DNA of 64,000 bases from Fremontodendron californicum (taxonomy: Eukaryota; Streptophyta; Magnoliopsida; Malvales; Malvaceae): NCBI GenBank assembly GCA_030761205.1, contig JAULJL010000039.1:2800001-2864000 (forward strand), written 5' to 3'. This document shows positions 1 to 10,992 of the stretch, one piece after another. Every line of letters begins with the position of its first letter. Positions within the stretch are counted from its first letter, which is position 1. The position numbers and the translations under genes are program-made. The notes under the pieces were generated by a model. That model did not search any database, was not told the origin of the DNA, and was given only the letters and a program-made list of their open reading frames with translations.

Positions 1-34
1 ATTGTCCAAAGAATACCGTCGAATCTATTATAAT

Positions 35-364
35 TAGACCTGTTCAAGGGTCGAGTTATCCACTCAGTTTGACAGACTCGATCCGAATTAGGTTGGGTCT
101 AAACAAGATATTTTTCAATTTGGGCCGGTCTGGTCCGGTCCGAATTACTGTTCATTCAATAAAAAATTATTATTTTTAAATTTATTTATAAAATATACTA
201 ATATTAATATAAAAATAAAAATAACTTTTTAAAATATTTTAATATTTATTAATAGTAAAACAAGTTTACGATCCAGTTTGAACCTTGCTCGGACCAGACT
301 TAAGTAAGAAAAGAAAAAAAAATTCTGACCTCAGCCCGACTCGACCCGACCATGAACATATCTA
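35..364. mobile_element. Family A hAT-like MITE, copy A1
   Basis: A 330-bp element bounded by the 8-bp direct repeat ATTATAAT (27-34 and 365-372). Its ends are imperfect inverted repeats, TAGACCTGTTCA on the left and TGAACATATCTA on the right. The interior is AT-rich between GC-richer ends with GGTCGAG/CCGACTCG-like runs. The 8-bp duplication and TAGA ends fit the hAT superfamily. It has no coding capacity. Related copies lie at 1217, 8300, 18935 and 39431. Confidence 0.8.
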
Positions 365-372
365 ATTATAAT

Positions 373-1216
373 CAAGTAACATACTATATTTGAACAAATT
401 TTTAGTTTAACAAGGTACGTTTTGAAATAATTGAATAAAGTATACATTTCTTATACAAATTGGTAGGTTTCAGGATCACACATTTGGGCAGTTTCAGTAT
501 CTATTAGGACAGGAATTTACAAAATTGAGAGTGAACGACATATGCATAAATACGTGTTATATCAAAATAATTATTTTATTATGTTACAATATTTTTAGTG
601 TTACTCACAATGATGAAGCAAATCATGCAGTTTTATTCATCCAAAAATGGAAAAAGAATTTGTCCACTTTGTAGTTTGTACATGAAATTAAATTTTTATT
701 TGGACTGAGGATTTAAATCAAACTCTTCAAATATCAAAATGAATATATTTATCATTGAATCAAATATTCGATTATATATTTTCGTATGGTAATCATAATT
801 ATATTTTCAAGTTGGAAATGTCGACTTAGCCAATGAAGGAGTTGGTGAAAACTCTAGCTACTTGAATGGCCTTAAGAAGGACCTAAATCATTTACTAGTA
901 ATTATAAATTGAGTTTACTTTTTATATCTTCTTATGATATACCTAACCAAATAGTTTTGTTTTTAGTATATATTATATAATAAGATCAAAGAACAAAATA
1001 TACTATATAAATAAATAAATAAATAAAAAACAACTTAGTTTGCCTTTTGAGTACAAAATAATTAATTTGTGTATCTATCTATCTTTTCTTTTCTATAATA
1101 TAAGTTTAAAAAACTTATTTGATAATGATTGTTCAAATAAGAAACAATACTACTAACCAACTGATGTTTGTATATAATGTATAATACACATATATTATAT
1201 GTTGGAGGTTTGTATA
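373..1216. other. AT-rich intergenic DNA
   Basis: No convincing exon, RNA gene or bounded repeat was seen. The stretch holds short A/T runs and a small AAAT microsatellite near 1005-1025. Confidence 0.6.
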
Positions 1217-1511
1217 TAGATGTGCTCAAGGGTTGGATAGTCTGTCCGATCTAATCCGCATTAGACCAGGTTTGGAAAAGAAGTTTTGTAATTCGGGTCG
1301 AGTCGGTCCGGACCGAATTGTTATTCATTAAATAAAAAAAATATTTTTTATTTAAATTTAATTATAAAATATATATATTAATATAAAATGATTTTTTAAT
1401 AATTTATGAACAATAAAATGGGTTTACGGGTTAGCCGGATCCAACCCGAAATGAGCTTGGGCAAAGAAAAAATTTCGGACAGTGATCCGGCCCGATCAAT
1501 GAGCAGATTGT
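1217..1511. mobile_element. Family A hAT-like MITE, copy A2
   Basis: Same architecture as A1: it opens with TAGATGTGCTCA and closes near TGAGCAGATT, with GGTCGAGTCGG and GATCCGGCCCG near the two ends and an AT-rich centre. The flanking duplication is imperfect (TTGTATAT against TTGTACAT), so the ends are uncertain by one or two bases. Confidence 0.65.
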
Positions 1512-1880
1512 ACATATATAAATAAGTGTTAGTTTTCATTTAATGCATGTTACTATAATTTTTTTAATATTATATTTGAATTTCAACATCTGTAATTTTT
1601 TTTTTAAAATTATTATTATTTTTATATATAAAATAAATAAATTAGATTGCCAAGTGGGTGAACCGATCGAGGTTCTGGTGTAGATCCATCCCTGGATCCT
1701 TTTGTAATACAGAAGCTTATTAATTATCTATGAATTACTTTTTACATAAAAAAAAAAAATATATCATTTCTTTTTCTACATGTGAGGTAACCCTTTTCAT
1801 CTCATAAATCACACTATATTTATTTTAAATTTCGAATTCGAAACTTTCAAGATACAATTTTCAATTCTAATTATGGGGGT
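1512..1880. other. AT-rich intergenic DNA
   Basis: No gene or repeat boundary was recognised. It contains poly-A/T runs and ends at the target duplication of element 1. Confidence 0.5.
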
Positions 1881-1890
1881 GTTCTCTTTG

Positions 1891-2335
1891 GGCTTTTTTA
1901 TTACAATATAGCCAAAAAAAAAAAAATTATCAAATTACCGTTACTTTTTGATTATTTCCCAAAATACGGACCTTTTTTTTTCAGCTGGGAAATCGCCATC
2001 CCCCATGGCGATTTCCCAGCGTGTTTTTTTGCAAATTTGCAAAAAACACCAAGGGAAATCGCCATGGGGGATGGCGATTTCCCTTGGTGTTTTTTGCAAA
2101 TTTGCAAAAAATTACCAAGGGAAATCGCCACCCCCCATGGCGATTTCCCTTGGTAATTTTAGCCAATTTTGCTAAAACCATGAAGGGAAATCGCCATGGG
2201 GGGTGGCGATTTCCCTTCATGTATATTTTTTTTTTTTTTAATTAATAAAAAAAAATTATATTAAAACAATATTTTATTTTAATTTGATAAATTTATTTTT
2301 AAAAATTATAAATTAAATTAAAATATTTTTTTTAT
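1891..2335. repeat. Element 1 left terminal inverted repeat with four hairpins
   Basis: The left TIR matches the reverse complement of 6128-6573. Four palindromes lie at about 1984-2221, each built on GGGAAATCGCCA facing TGGCGATTTCCC around a short C- or G-rich centre. The second one extends outward through the neighbouring GCAAATTTGC blocks (about 2031-2106), giving arms of about 35 bp. The outermost 90 bp carry poly-A and a TTACCGTTAC motif. Confidence 0.85.
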
Positions 2336-2429
2336 AATTTAAAAAAATTTAAAAATTCGTAAAATATATTTTAGATTTTTTTATAATTTAATATTTTGAT
2401 TTTTTTTTTTAAATTTTAAATTTGAAATG

Positions 2430-2463
<34 letters not shown>

Positions 2464-2465
2464 AA

Positions 2466-2634
2466 GGGGCAACGGTCATATGACCGTTGCCCCATCCCCC
2501 TCCCCCCACCCCCCACCCCCCACCCCCACAATTCAAAGGGGCAACGGTCATATGACCGTTGCCCCATCCCCCCTCCCCCCACCCCCCACCCCCCACGTCC
2601 CCCCTCCCCCCACACCCCCCACCCTCTATAAATA
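2466..2634 (+). promoter_or_regulatory. PMD gene promoter: twin AACGGTCA palindromes, C-rich tract, TATA box
   Basis: Two identical 28-bp palindromes lie at 2466-2493 and 2538-2565, with the core AACGGTCATATGACCGTT. C-rich tracts follow each. A TATAAATA box is at 2627-2634, about 128 bp before the ATG. The same order (palindrome, C-rich tract, TATAAATA) precedes the PMD genes of elements 2, 3 and 4. The AACGG core is that of MYB3R-bound mitosis-specific activator sites; this reading is inference. Confidence 0.7.
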
Positions 2635-2761
2635 CCCCTCTACTCTTCTTCAAATTTTCATTACTCTCATTCAAATTTTCATTTTCTTTCAAAATTTTAT
2701 CATTTTTCTACCAAAAAAAATTTCTTTCTACAAATTTTTTTTTCTACAACAATATTTTGAA

Positions 2762-5468
2762 ATGGCTTCACTATTAAGGTTACAAGAAAATCACATCTCG
2801 GAGGTTATATTTAACGAGGTAAGTAAATTGTTATATTATTATTGTTTTTTATATTATTATTATTTTTTATATTATGATTGTTTTTTATATTATTATATTA
2901 TTATTTTTTTTATATTATTATTGTTTTTTATATTATTATATTATTTTTTTTTTATATTATTATTGTTTTTTATATTATTATTGTGTTATATTATATTATA
3001 TTATTATTGTTTTATATATTATTATTGTTTTATATTATATTATTATTGTTTTATATTATATTATTATTGTTTTTTATATTATTATTGTATTATATTATAT
3101 TATTATTGTTTTTTATATTATTATTGTTTTATATTATATTATTATAGTTTTTTATATTATTATTGTTTTATATTATATTATATTATTATTCTTTATATTA
3201 TATTAAATTATTATTGTTTTTTTATATTATATTATTATTTTTTTTTATATTATATTATTATTGTTTTTTTATACGAAATTATTGTTTTATATTATATTAT
3301 ATTATTATTGTTTATATTATATTATATTATATTATATTATATTATATTATATTATATTATATTATATTATTATTGTTTTATATTATATTATATTATTATT
3401 GTTTATATTATATTATATTATATTATTATTTTGTTATTTTATAGTTTTATTTATTACTTTTTAATTGTTATAGTTTTATAATATATTAATTTTTATTATT
3501 ATAACAGGAAACTCGTCGCGTATTACGTTCGAGGAAATTTACATTGGAGGACCCGCATCCTTATATTATCGACCACTTAAGAAGAGCCGGATTTTATCAC
3601 GCAAGTCAAATTCGACGACTTGTGATACAACCCGATTTAATCTCTGCGTTGGTCGAACGATGGAGACCCGAGACGCACACTTTTCATTTTCCATGTGGTG
3701 AATGCACGGTCAGTCTCGAAGATGTTGCGCTGCAACTTGGACTTCCGATCCATGGCGATGCAGTTACAGGCGGAAGCCTGCTAGATTGGAATGAACTGTG
3801 TCAAGATCTATTGGGTGAGGTACCTCCAGAAGACGTCGTATCTGGCTCAACGGTGAGACTGACTTGGTTGAAAACGTTTCAAAATCTGCCATTACATGCA
3901 ACCGAACAACAAATACAATATGCTGCTAGAGCATATATTTTACGTTTGATTGGAGGATTACTGATGCCTGACAAATCGAGCAGTCGGGTACATTTAATGT
4001 ATCTTCCATTGCTACGTGATTTAGAGGAAGCAGCAAATTATAGTTGGGGTTCTGCGTGTTTGGCAGTTTTGTATAGAGAACTTTGCCGAGCTACAGTTCC
4101 AAAAAACCATGACATAGGTGGATGTCTAGTGCTTCTACAATCATGGGCTTGGTATCGGCTACCATTTCTTGCTCCGCGCGTGGATATTTCGGCTGTATAC
4201 CCCCTTGCAAGCAGGTAATAATCTTTACTATTTTATTAATTTTGTACGAAATTGTATTTTTATAGGTCATTAAGATATTATATGCATTTTAATAGGTGGA
4301 GTAGGAGTACGGGTAGAGATTTTACAGAGACTCCGAGCGATCTTGCAAGTATAAGACTACGACTAGATCGACTAGGATATGATAAGGTAAATATTTCGAT
4401 TGTTACATTGAAGTTTTTTTTATTTATTTAATCCTTATGAAACTAATAATTTGTAATAATTATTCGCAGTTTCTGTGGATGCCATATTCCTCGAGTGAAA
4501 TTATGGCATGCCTCCCATCGGATGCCTACAATAATTTCAATATATGGAAAGCAAACACAGCATTGATATGCTTTTCATATGTAGAGTGGCACCAAACTGA
4601 CCGGGTGTTGCGACAATTTGGGATGCAACAACCAATTCCTGCAGCCCCGATGAACCTTGATAAGCTTCACAAGGTCGACATGCGTGGTCGTAATGATGAA
4701 TTCTGGCCTGCGAAGCATGAACGTTGGATCCAATGGTGGAACATACGTTTTGAACGAATTCCGACAGGTTACCCGATTGTTGGTAATAATTTCAACCCGT
4801 CTGCTGATTACATAAGATGGTATAGAAATGAAGGTCGGCCTTTCGTTTGTCCACCGTCGATGCACGAGGATGTTAGGAGTATGCCATTTACCGGACAAAC
4901 TTCAGCTCCAGTCCCTCCTACACAGGATATGGATGCTCCTAGACCTCGCCGACAACGTGGGCGAAGGCGTCAACCGACCTCATCGGAGTTCACAGCACCG
5001 AGGATGTCATTTGATCATCCTGAACCTGAACGGGATCATGGAGTACCATCCAGCCATCGTTATTCCGTAAGTCACCCCGGATATGACGTTGATGAGTGTT
5101 ACCGACCATCACCGCCAAGAACGAGGTTAGATGACCAGCTCCCCGTCCAAAGTCCAAGTTCAGCATATTTAACATCCATGTATCAGTTTGGAACCCCTTC
5201 GTCAGCATTTGATGCTACATCATTTATGGGTGCATCTAGTAGTCAGGTTCCCGTTATGGGTGAACTAGGTGTTGGCTCATCCAGCAGTGGGTTTCAAATT
5301 TTTGATACGGATGAAACGACTGATGACATTCAACCGGAACCATTGGCGGTTATAGCAAGAGGTCGTGGTGGACCGCGAATACGTGCCACTGACGAGGTTG
5401 AACGACGGGTGCAACCACCACGCACTAGAAGAGCTCGACACTGTTGCTCTACACCACGCAATAATTAG
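2762..5468 (+). CDS. Plant mobile domain (PMD) protein of element 1, intact
   Basis: Exons 2762-2818, 3508-4214, 4296-4386 and 4470-5468 have GT-AG borders and join to 618 codons (617 aa) with no internal stop. The ATG opens MASLLRLQENHIS, which is conserved in all four copies here. Residues about 33-405 match the plant mobile domain (PF10536): EDPHPYIIDHLRRAGF, LISALVERWRPETHTFHFP, LEDVALQLGLP and FLWMPYSS are visible. The rest, to the C terminus, is low-complexity, with RRQRGRRRQ and RGRGGPRIR basic patches that could be nuclear localisation signals. The domain is shared with Arabidopsis MAIN/MAIL1, silencing-related nuclear proteins, and with transposons. No catalytic motif is evident, so its role in the element is unknown. 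It is the sole gene of element 1. Confidence 0.85.
2819..3507 (+). repeat. Low-complexity ATT/TTG microsatellite filling PMD intron 1
   Basis: Almost the whole 689-bp first intron is a degenerate array of TTATATTATTATTG-like units and TTATA runs. It shows several frames open for over 90 codons purely because of composition (Y, I, L, F and C only). The matching intron of element 2 is 996 bp, so the array has changed length since the copies split. Confidence 0.85.
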
Positions 5469-6127
5469 AATAATTGTAATGTGTTTTAAATTTCTAATAT
5501 AAATTTATATGTTTTGCATTTCATGTAATTTGTTCGGAAATTAATTGTTATATTTTATTTTAATTTATATCTTAATGTTGTTATTTAATTTTAATATAAT
5601 AATCCAAATTACATGATAAGTTGCTTTTCTTTTTTTCATTTTAATTTAATTTTCTTTTTAAATTATAATAAGAAAAAAAAATGTAATCAGAAATTAAATT
5701 AAAATTTTTTTATCAAATATCCAGTTTTAAACTGTAACAATCTATATTATTATTAAAAACAATGATTAAATTAATGTCACGAGTTAATCGAATACCAACT
5801 CAAAAAAACTAATCAAATTAAAAAAATTATTTTACGATACCAACTTAAAAATAACTTCTTTATTTAAAAAAGTGACTCGATAAATTTCTTTTAAAAAAAA
5901 TTTATTTACATTTTACATCATTAAATTATTTTTGATATAAATTAAATTTTCTTTTTTATAATATTACAAAATTATAAAAAATAAAATTTTTGATATAAAA
6001 ATTTTATTTTTTATATAATCTTCTTTTTAAATTTTAATAAGAAATATATTTTTATTTTTTATAAAATTGTAATAATAAATTAAATTACATTTTTAATATA
6101 TATTTTAAAAAAATAAATAACCAAACC
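5469..6127. other. AT-rich 3' region of element 1
   Basis: No gene was seen between the PMD stop codon and the right TIR. A segment of about 285 bp (around 5728-6013) is absent from element 2, which is otherwise collinear. Confidence 0.65.
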
Positions 6128-6573
6128 TATAAAAAAAATATTTTAATTTAATTTATAATTTTTAAAAATAAATTTATCAAATTAAAATAAAATATTGTTT
6201 TAATATAATTTTTTTTTATTAATTAAAAAAAAAAAAAATATACATGAAGGGAAATCGCCACCCCCCATGGCGATTTCCCTTCATGGTTTTAGCAAAATTG
6301 GCTAAAATTACCAAGGGAAATCGCCATGGGGGGTGGCGATTTCCCTTGGTAATTTTTTGCAAATTTGCAAAAAACACCAAGGGAAATCGCCATCCCCCAT
6401 GGCGATTTCCCTTGGTGTTTTTTGCAAATTTGCAAAAAAACACGCTGGGAAATCGCCATGGGGGATGGCGATTTCCCAGCTGGAAAAAAAAGGTCCGTAT
6501 TTTGGGAAATAATCAAAAAGTAACGGTAATTTGATAATTTTTTTTTTTTTTGCTATATTGAAATAAAAAAGCC
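6128..6573. repeat. Element 1 right terminal inverted repeat with four hairpins
   Basis: This is the reverse complement of 1891-2335, with four palindromes at 6243-6480. Near-identity of the two arms in a single element points to recent movement or gene conversion. Confidence 0.85.
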
Positions 6574-6583
6574 GTTCTCTTTG

Positions 6584-8299
6584 TTTGAAGGCAAAATTTT
6601 TTTTTTTATTATGACGATAATAAAACCAAAGTTTCCAACTAATGAAAAATCTCAATACAAAACCATGGAAACTAAGGGTCCGGCCGTTTGTTTGGCCAGA
6701 AATGATTTTGGCATGTTTTTGTATTTATTTGAGGGAAAAAGCTTTGGGCAACGGTAATTAACTGAATTTTTGAAAATGCTCTTACCCTTCTGAAAATGAA
6801 AAGACATTTTACAAAAACTGCAAAAAGATCGATCTCTAAATATAAAAATATTTGATCCTTTCTTATCAAAGTTGATTTAAAGCAACAAAAAAGATTGATC
6901 CTTATATTTAGACAGCAATCCTTTTTGATACCAATGCTGAAGCAAAGTAAAAGGAATTGATCTTTTAAATATAGGGATCGGCCTTTTTTGATACGTATCA
7001 ATATAGATTTTGACATTTGTTCAAAAGATATTATATATTTATAAAAATTTTGAATATTTGTATCATATTTATATTATTTTTTCATATCTTATTTTATATC
7101 GTATTTTAATTATTTTTTTTATATTCTATTCGTGTCATATAGTTGCATCTTCTAGGTTTATAGCTAAAGGGATTTGTCTACAATAACCAGCTATACTGTG
7201 CTTCTAGCTCCCAATCTTTTACTTTTGGGTTCCATTTTCTTGAATCTTTGGCCGAACAAATTTATCAATTGAATCAATCTTTTTCTATTTTAAATCTCAA
7301 TCTTTAGTTATCAAAAACTTTTAGACAAGACATACAGATAAAACAAAGTTTTTAAATTGACGTATGCCTTATTAAATATCTTGATCAATATGATTGATTT
7401 TAAAGATTTAAACCTTTATCAACAAATAAATCGAATAAGTTATTGACATTGAATTAAAGAAAGAAATCCGAAATATAATTAACATAAATTTTTTATTATT
7501 GTTATTTATTATATATGAATATGATGTTGGAGGAAGTATTTTTTTCGTATAAAAATGTTGCAATGTAGGGATAGAAAAAAATACAGATGCAGAAAAATGA
7601 ATTTTAAATTTATTGAATATTATTTTTAAAGAGTGATTGTATTAATTAATTGAGTTAATTTTCGGATTTAAAAAAAAAAAAACTTTCTTACTAAATAAAT
7701 AAGTATTTTAGTTTAAAATAAAAAAATAAAAAACTGAGAGAGGGAGCACAGCAGAGGGTCTTATATTCGGAGTGGTTGGAATTGGAAACAAAGGAGTAGA
7801 AAAATCGCTGGAAAGGTGGGGGCCAGTCCTGGTGGGCCCCAACCAAACTGGAACAGCCGTTCGATTTTTTTAAAGTTTTTACTTGATACTGTGGGTCCCA
7901 CTTTCCCTTCTTCTTTCTTCTACCAACGCCAACTCTAATCGGACACGTGTTCCATTGTCAAACAGTCCTACCTTTGTCCTCTCGTTGACAGCTGCCTTAT
8001 ATCTATCCATTTTTCTGAAACTTCATGTAGACAATTCTACCCCCTTCATCATTCTCTAACGCTTGCTGAACCCTGGGAATTTCTTACCCTTTTCAGAGTT
8101 TCTATTTTTTTTTTCTAAATTATATAATAATAGAGTTCTTTTATTAATTATTATGCATTAAATGGAATTCCTCTCCTTTCAAAATTAAAATCTGAAAATT
8201 TTAAATTAAAATATTTAAATTTAAATTAAATGTTAATTATTTTTTTAAAAATAAAAATCAGAATAAATAGATTACTTTTAGGATTATTATCCTATACAC
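6584..8299. other. Intergenic DNA with a GC-richer island
   Basis: Mostly AT-rich with no coding exon recognised. About 7735-8100 is clearly richer in G+C and looks promoter-like: a G-box CACGTG at 7944-7949, TTGAC at 7984-7988 and CTTATATC at 7996-8003. No open frame follows it. Confidence 0.5.
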
Positions 8300-8593
8300 T
8301 GGACTTGTTCACAGGTCGAGTAGCCCGCCTTGTCTGGTAGGCCCGGTTCGAAATGGGCGGGCCGGCCCGGCACGAATTATTATTTATTAAATAAAAAATA
8401 TTATTTTTATTTTATTAGAATTTAATTATAAAATATATAAAATATTAATATAAAAATATTTTTTTAATATTTTAATATTTTTGAATAGTGAAACGAGCCT
8501 ATACGGGTTGGCCGAGTCCGGCCAGAATGGGCTTGGGCAAGAGGAAAAAATATTTTCTGGACCGCGGCCCGGCCAGGCCCATGGATAGGTCTA
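8300..8593. mobile_element. Family A hAT-like MITE, copy A3
   Basis: It starts TGGACTTGTTCA and ends TGGATAGGTCTA. GC-rich ends (GGGCGGGCCGGCCCGG and CGCGGCCCGGCC) surround an AT-rich centre. The string CTATACACTGG occurs at both borders, so a target duplication overlaps the termini and the exact ends are ambiguous by a few bases. An open frame crossing it is not a gene. Confidence 0.7.
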
Positions 8594-10799
8594 TACACTG
8601 GCAGTGGACATTTTTAACTCCACAAGCGAGGCTTACATGCTTCCGTAATTTCTCATACGATTTATATTTTTACAAACTGACCGTTGGATTTAACAATATA
8701 ATCGTACTAATCATGCACGTCAAATTTCAAATCGATCCGATATCCTATTATATCAATTGAGAATACTGTCTTTTTTAATATATATTTAACGATAGAACAT
8801 TTTTTTACGTTGAAACAAATAGTTAAACATTTTTAATTTATTCAAAATTCGACGTTTATGATTTATGCGAATAGAACGCGAAATATGACGATCGGATTCA
8901 AAAAATACAAATCGTATAAAAAAAATACGAAAACGTATAAACTCCATTTGTAAAATTAAAAAATGTCCATAGCCAACATACAATATAATAATCCTTATTT
9001 TAATTATATACAAGATATGATGTTGTTGTACTCAACGTGAGAATAGTGCATCGGAGATTAGTGTTAATAATGAGTTATGGATTGGCCCTGTGAATCTAAA
9101 ATCATTTCTTGTCGAATAGTAATTATCGTTCAGTTAACTTTTAATAGTGTTAAACTAATTAAAGATTTTGCTAATAATTTTTTTAAAAGTATTTTTTAAT
9201 ATTAATTAATATTTTATTTATAATAATATTCTTTTGTTAAATATGTTTACTTTCGATAAATTAAAAATAATATTTCAAAAAATTCTTTAAAAACATTTAC
9301 TAATAAATATGTTCAGGTTGAATTGAATGAACAGTTTTTTTCCCACACATGCTGTATCATTTTCTTCTGCACATAATAAAAATATTAAAATTAATTATAG
9401 TACTCGTTGAACTAGCCTAGCTAGCATTTTCTGTCTCTTTACATTTTTCTTGGTCGGGATAGAGCATTGACTTTGGATTCATTCAAGCTATCAATGTTTC
9501 AAACTTCCAATAAATTCTAATTAATATACAATATTTCAAAGCTTTTAAGCTATATTTGTACTTCTAAGGTGCGTTTAATATTACTCTTTATACAATTTTT
9601 GAGATAAAAATTATATTTTATCGTAACAATAATGTTAAACGGATAAAAAAAAATTAATTTTTATTGTTAAAATTATGGTTTGAAAATCCAAATAAAAAAA
9701 TAAAAAATTTGTGACTTTTGCAATTCAACCATACTTTTTGAAGATAAAATGACTTTATTAATCTCACATAACTAAATTTTTATTATTTTATGCATATTTT
9801 TTGGATATTTTAATTCATCGCAGTATTTTTTCACTGCAATAATGTTAACACATTTAAATTTCTTAAATTATAACTTTTTCTGTCACACTTTCAAAACACT
9901 TTTTTTTTTCCAACAACAATACTAAATTAAACCTAAATCATTAATTTTTAATTGTCAAATTGAAAATCCCACTTCAACAACCAAGCCGTTGGAGATATAA
10001 TTAGATTATTAAAAAAAAAAAAAAACAATTTGGGCAGTAAAAATATAATCGTAATCTTAATTATAAATTAATTAGCACCAATTATGTTATAAAAGGTATT
10101 GTTTATTTCATGTCTTAATTATTTATTCCATCTGATGTGATAATAATTTAGTGATCTATCTTTAATCATCTTATTTACATAAATGAATTGATCCACCCAT
10201 AAATTATTAAACTATATCTTATATTAAATTTATGTGAATAATATATTACCACATCAAATGAGATAAATAATTAAGACAAAAATGATGAGATAAATAACAT
10301 TAGTTTTATATTCTTATAAATGCTACATATATTTTCTATTATTATTACTACAATGATCAATTATCAGTTCTAAACTTTAAGATCTAGAAGTTTCCTATAT
10401 GTAGAAAAATTTATTTTATGATTAAAAATGCTTCATTAGTCTAAAAAGAAATCAAGTTAAAAAAAAAAAAAAACTCCACAGTTAAAAAAAAAAACTCCAC
10501 ATCAACACAAGTTTAAGAGATCAATTTTATCTTTATAAAAAGAAAAAAGATTATGAAGAAGGAGAAAAATGTAATGTAAAATAAGGGCTAAGTAGGCCTT
10601 AGCCGTAAGTGTCAGTAGATTTGATAATTTTGGACATGATACTATTACAAGACATAAATACGATAGGAAAAAATAGTTAAAACGCAATAAAAATATGACA
10701 TGATATAAAAATAATAATACGAACACAAAACAAATATACAAACGTGTCAAAATTTATATAACACGAATTACTAACATGTCAAAATTTATATTAAATATA
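8594..10799. other. Intergenic DNA with one MITE
   Basis: No gene was recognised. It includes the family C element at about 9566-9937. The remainder is AT-rich with scattered poly-A/T runs. Confidence 0.55.
9566..9937. mobile_element. Family C MITE, copy C1
   Basis: About 370 bp with imperfect inverted ends, AAGGTGCGTTTAATATTAC on the left and ACTAAATTAAACCTAA on the right. A diverged relative lies at about 16990-17373 in the last TGA10 intron. The two share internal blocks such as CCAAATAAAAAA, TTATTATTTTA and TTTCCAA. No coding capacity; the boundaries are approximate. Confidence 0.5.
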
Positions 10800-10984
10800 G
10801 GGGTTTTGCTAACGAGTGTCTTTAGGACACTCTTTAAGGTTAATTAATATATTTTTTATAATAATAATATTGTATTAATTACAAAAATTGATAAATTTAT
10901 TCATCATTTTCAATATATTGAATGAATATATTATTATATATAATAACATTAAAAAGTGTCTTATGACACTTATTAATAAAATCC
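10800..10984. mobile_element. Small MITE with 8-bp duplication
   Basis: A 185-bp element flanked by TAAATATA at 10792-10799 and 10985-10992. The inverted ends of about 40 bp are imperfect. Each contains a small internal palindrome (GTGTCTTTAGGACAC left, GTGTCTTATGACAC right). The centre is AT-rich and there is no coding capacity. Confidence 0.7.
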
Positions 10985-10992
10985 TAAATATA

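Larger units (their letters stand above)
1891..6573 (+). mobile_element. Element 1: PMD-carrying foldback MULE, complete
   Basis: A complete 4683-bp element. It is bounded by the direct repeat GTTCTCTTTG at 1881-1890 and 6574-6583 (10 bp, or 9 bp with one base of terminal ambiguity). Its ends, GGCTTTTTTATT and AATAAAAAAGCC, are inverted. The inverted repeats extend about 445 bp inward and contain four hairpins each. The only gene inside is a four-exon plant mobile domain gene; there is no transposase. A target duplication of this size and long terminal inverted repeats fit a non-autonomous Mutator-like element. A near-identical copy lies at 53914-58478 in the same orientation, which implies recent movement. 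Confidence 0.85.

Noticed and set aside
1984..2221. MicroRNA precursor
   Set aside because: Perfect, repeated palindromes at transposon ends do not look like a single MIR foldback; small-RNA output remains possible but is not a MIR gene call.
1948..2245. Several 70-115 codon frames over the hairpin arrays (also 6219-6655, 54002-54257 and 58193-58468)
   Set aside because: They occur on both strands with the same peptide words because the DNA is palindromic; there is no start context or family match.
2480..3481. 333-codon open frame, and 397 codons at 54499-55692
   Set aside because: They run through the C-rich promoter and the ATT microsatellite intron. The products consist only of Y, I, L, F and C runs, and the true gene is spliced across them.
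1891..6573. LTR retrotransposon as an explanation for elements 1 and 2
   Set aside because: The terminal repeats are inverted, not direct. The target duplication is 9-10 bp rather than 5, and no gag, protease, reverse transcriptase or integrase is present.
8488..8760. 90-codon open frame
   Set aside because: It begins inside a family A MITE and runs into AT-rich DNA; composition only.
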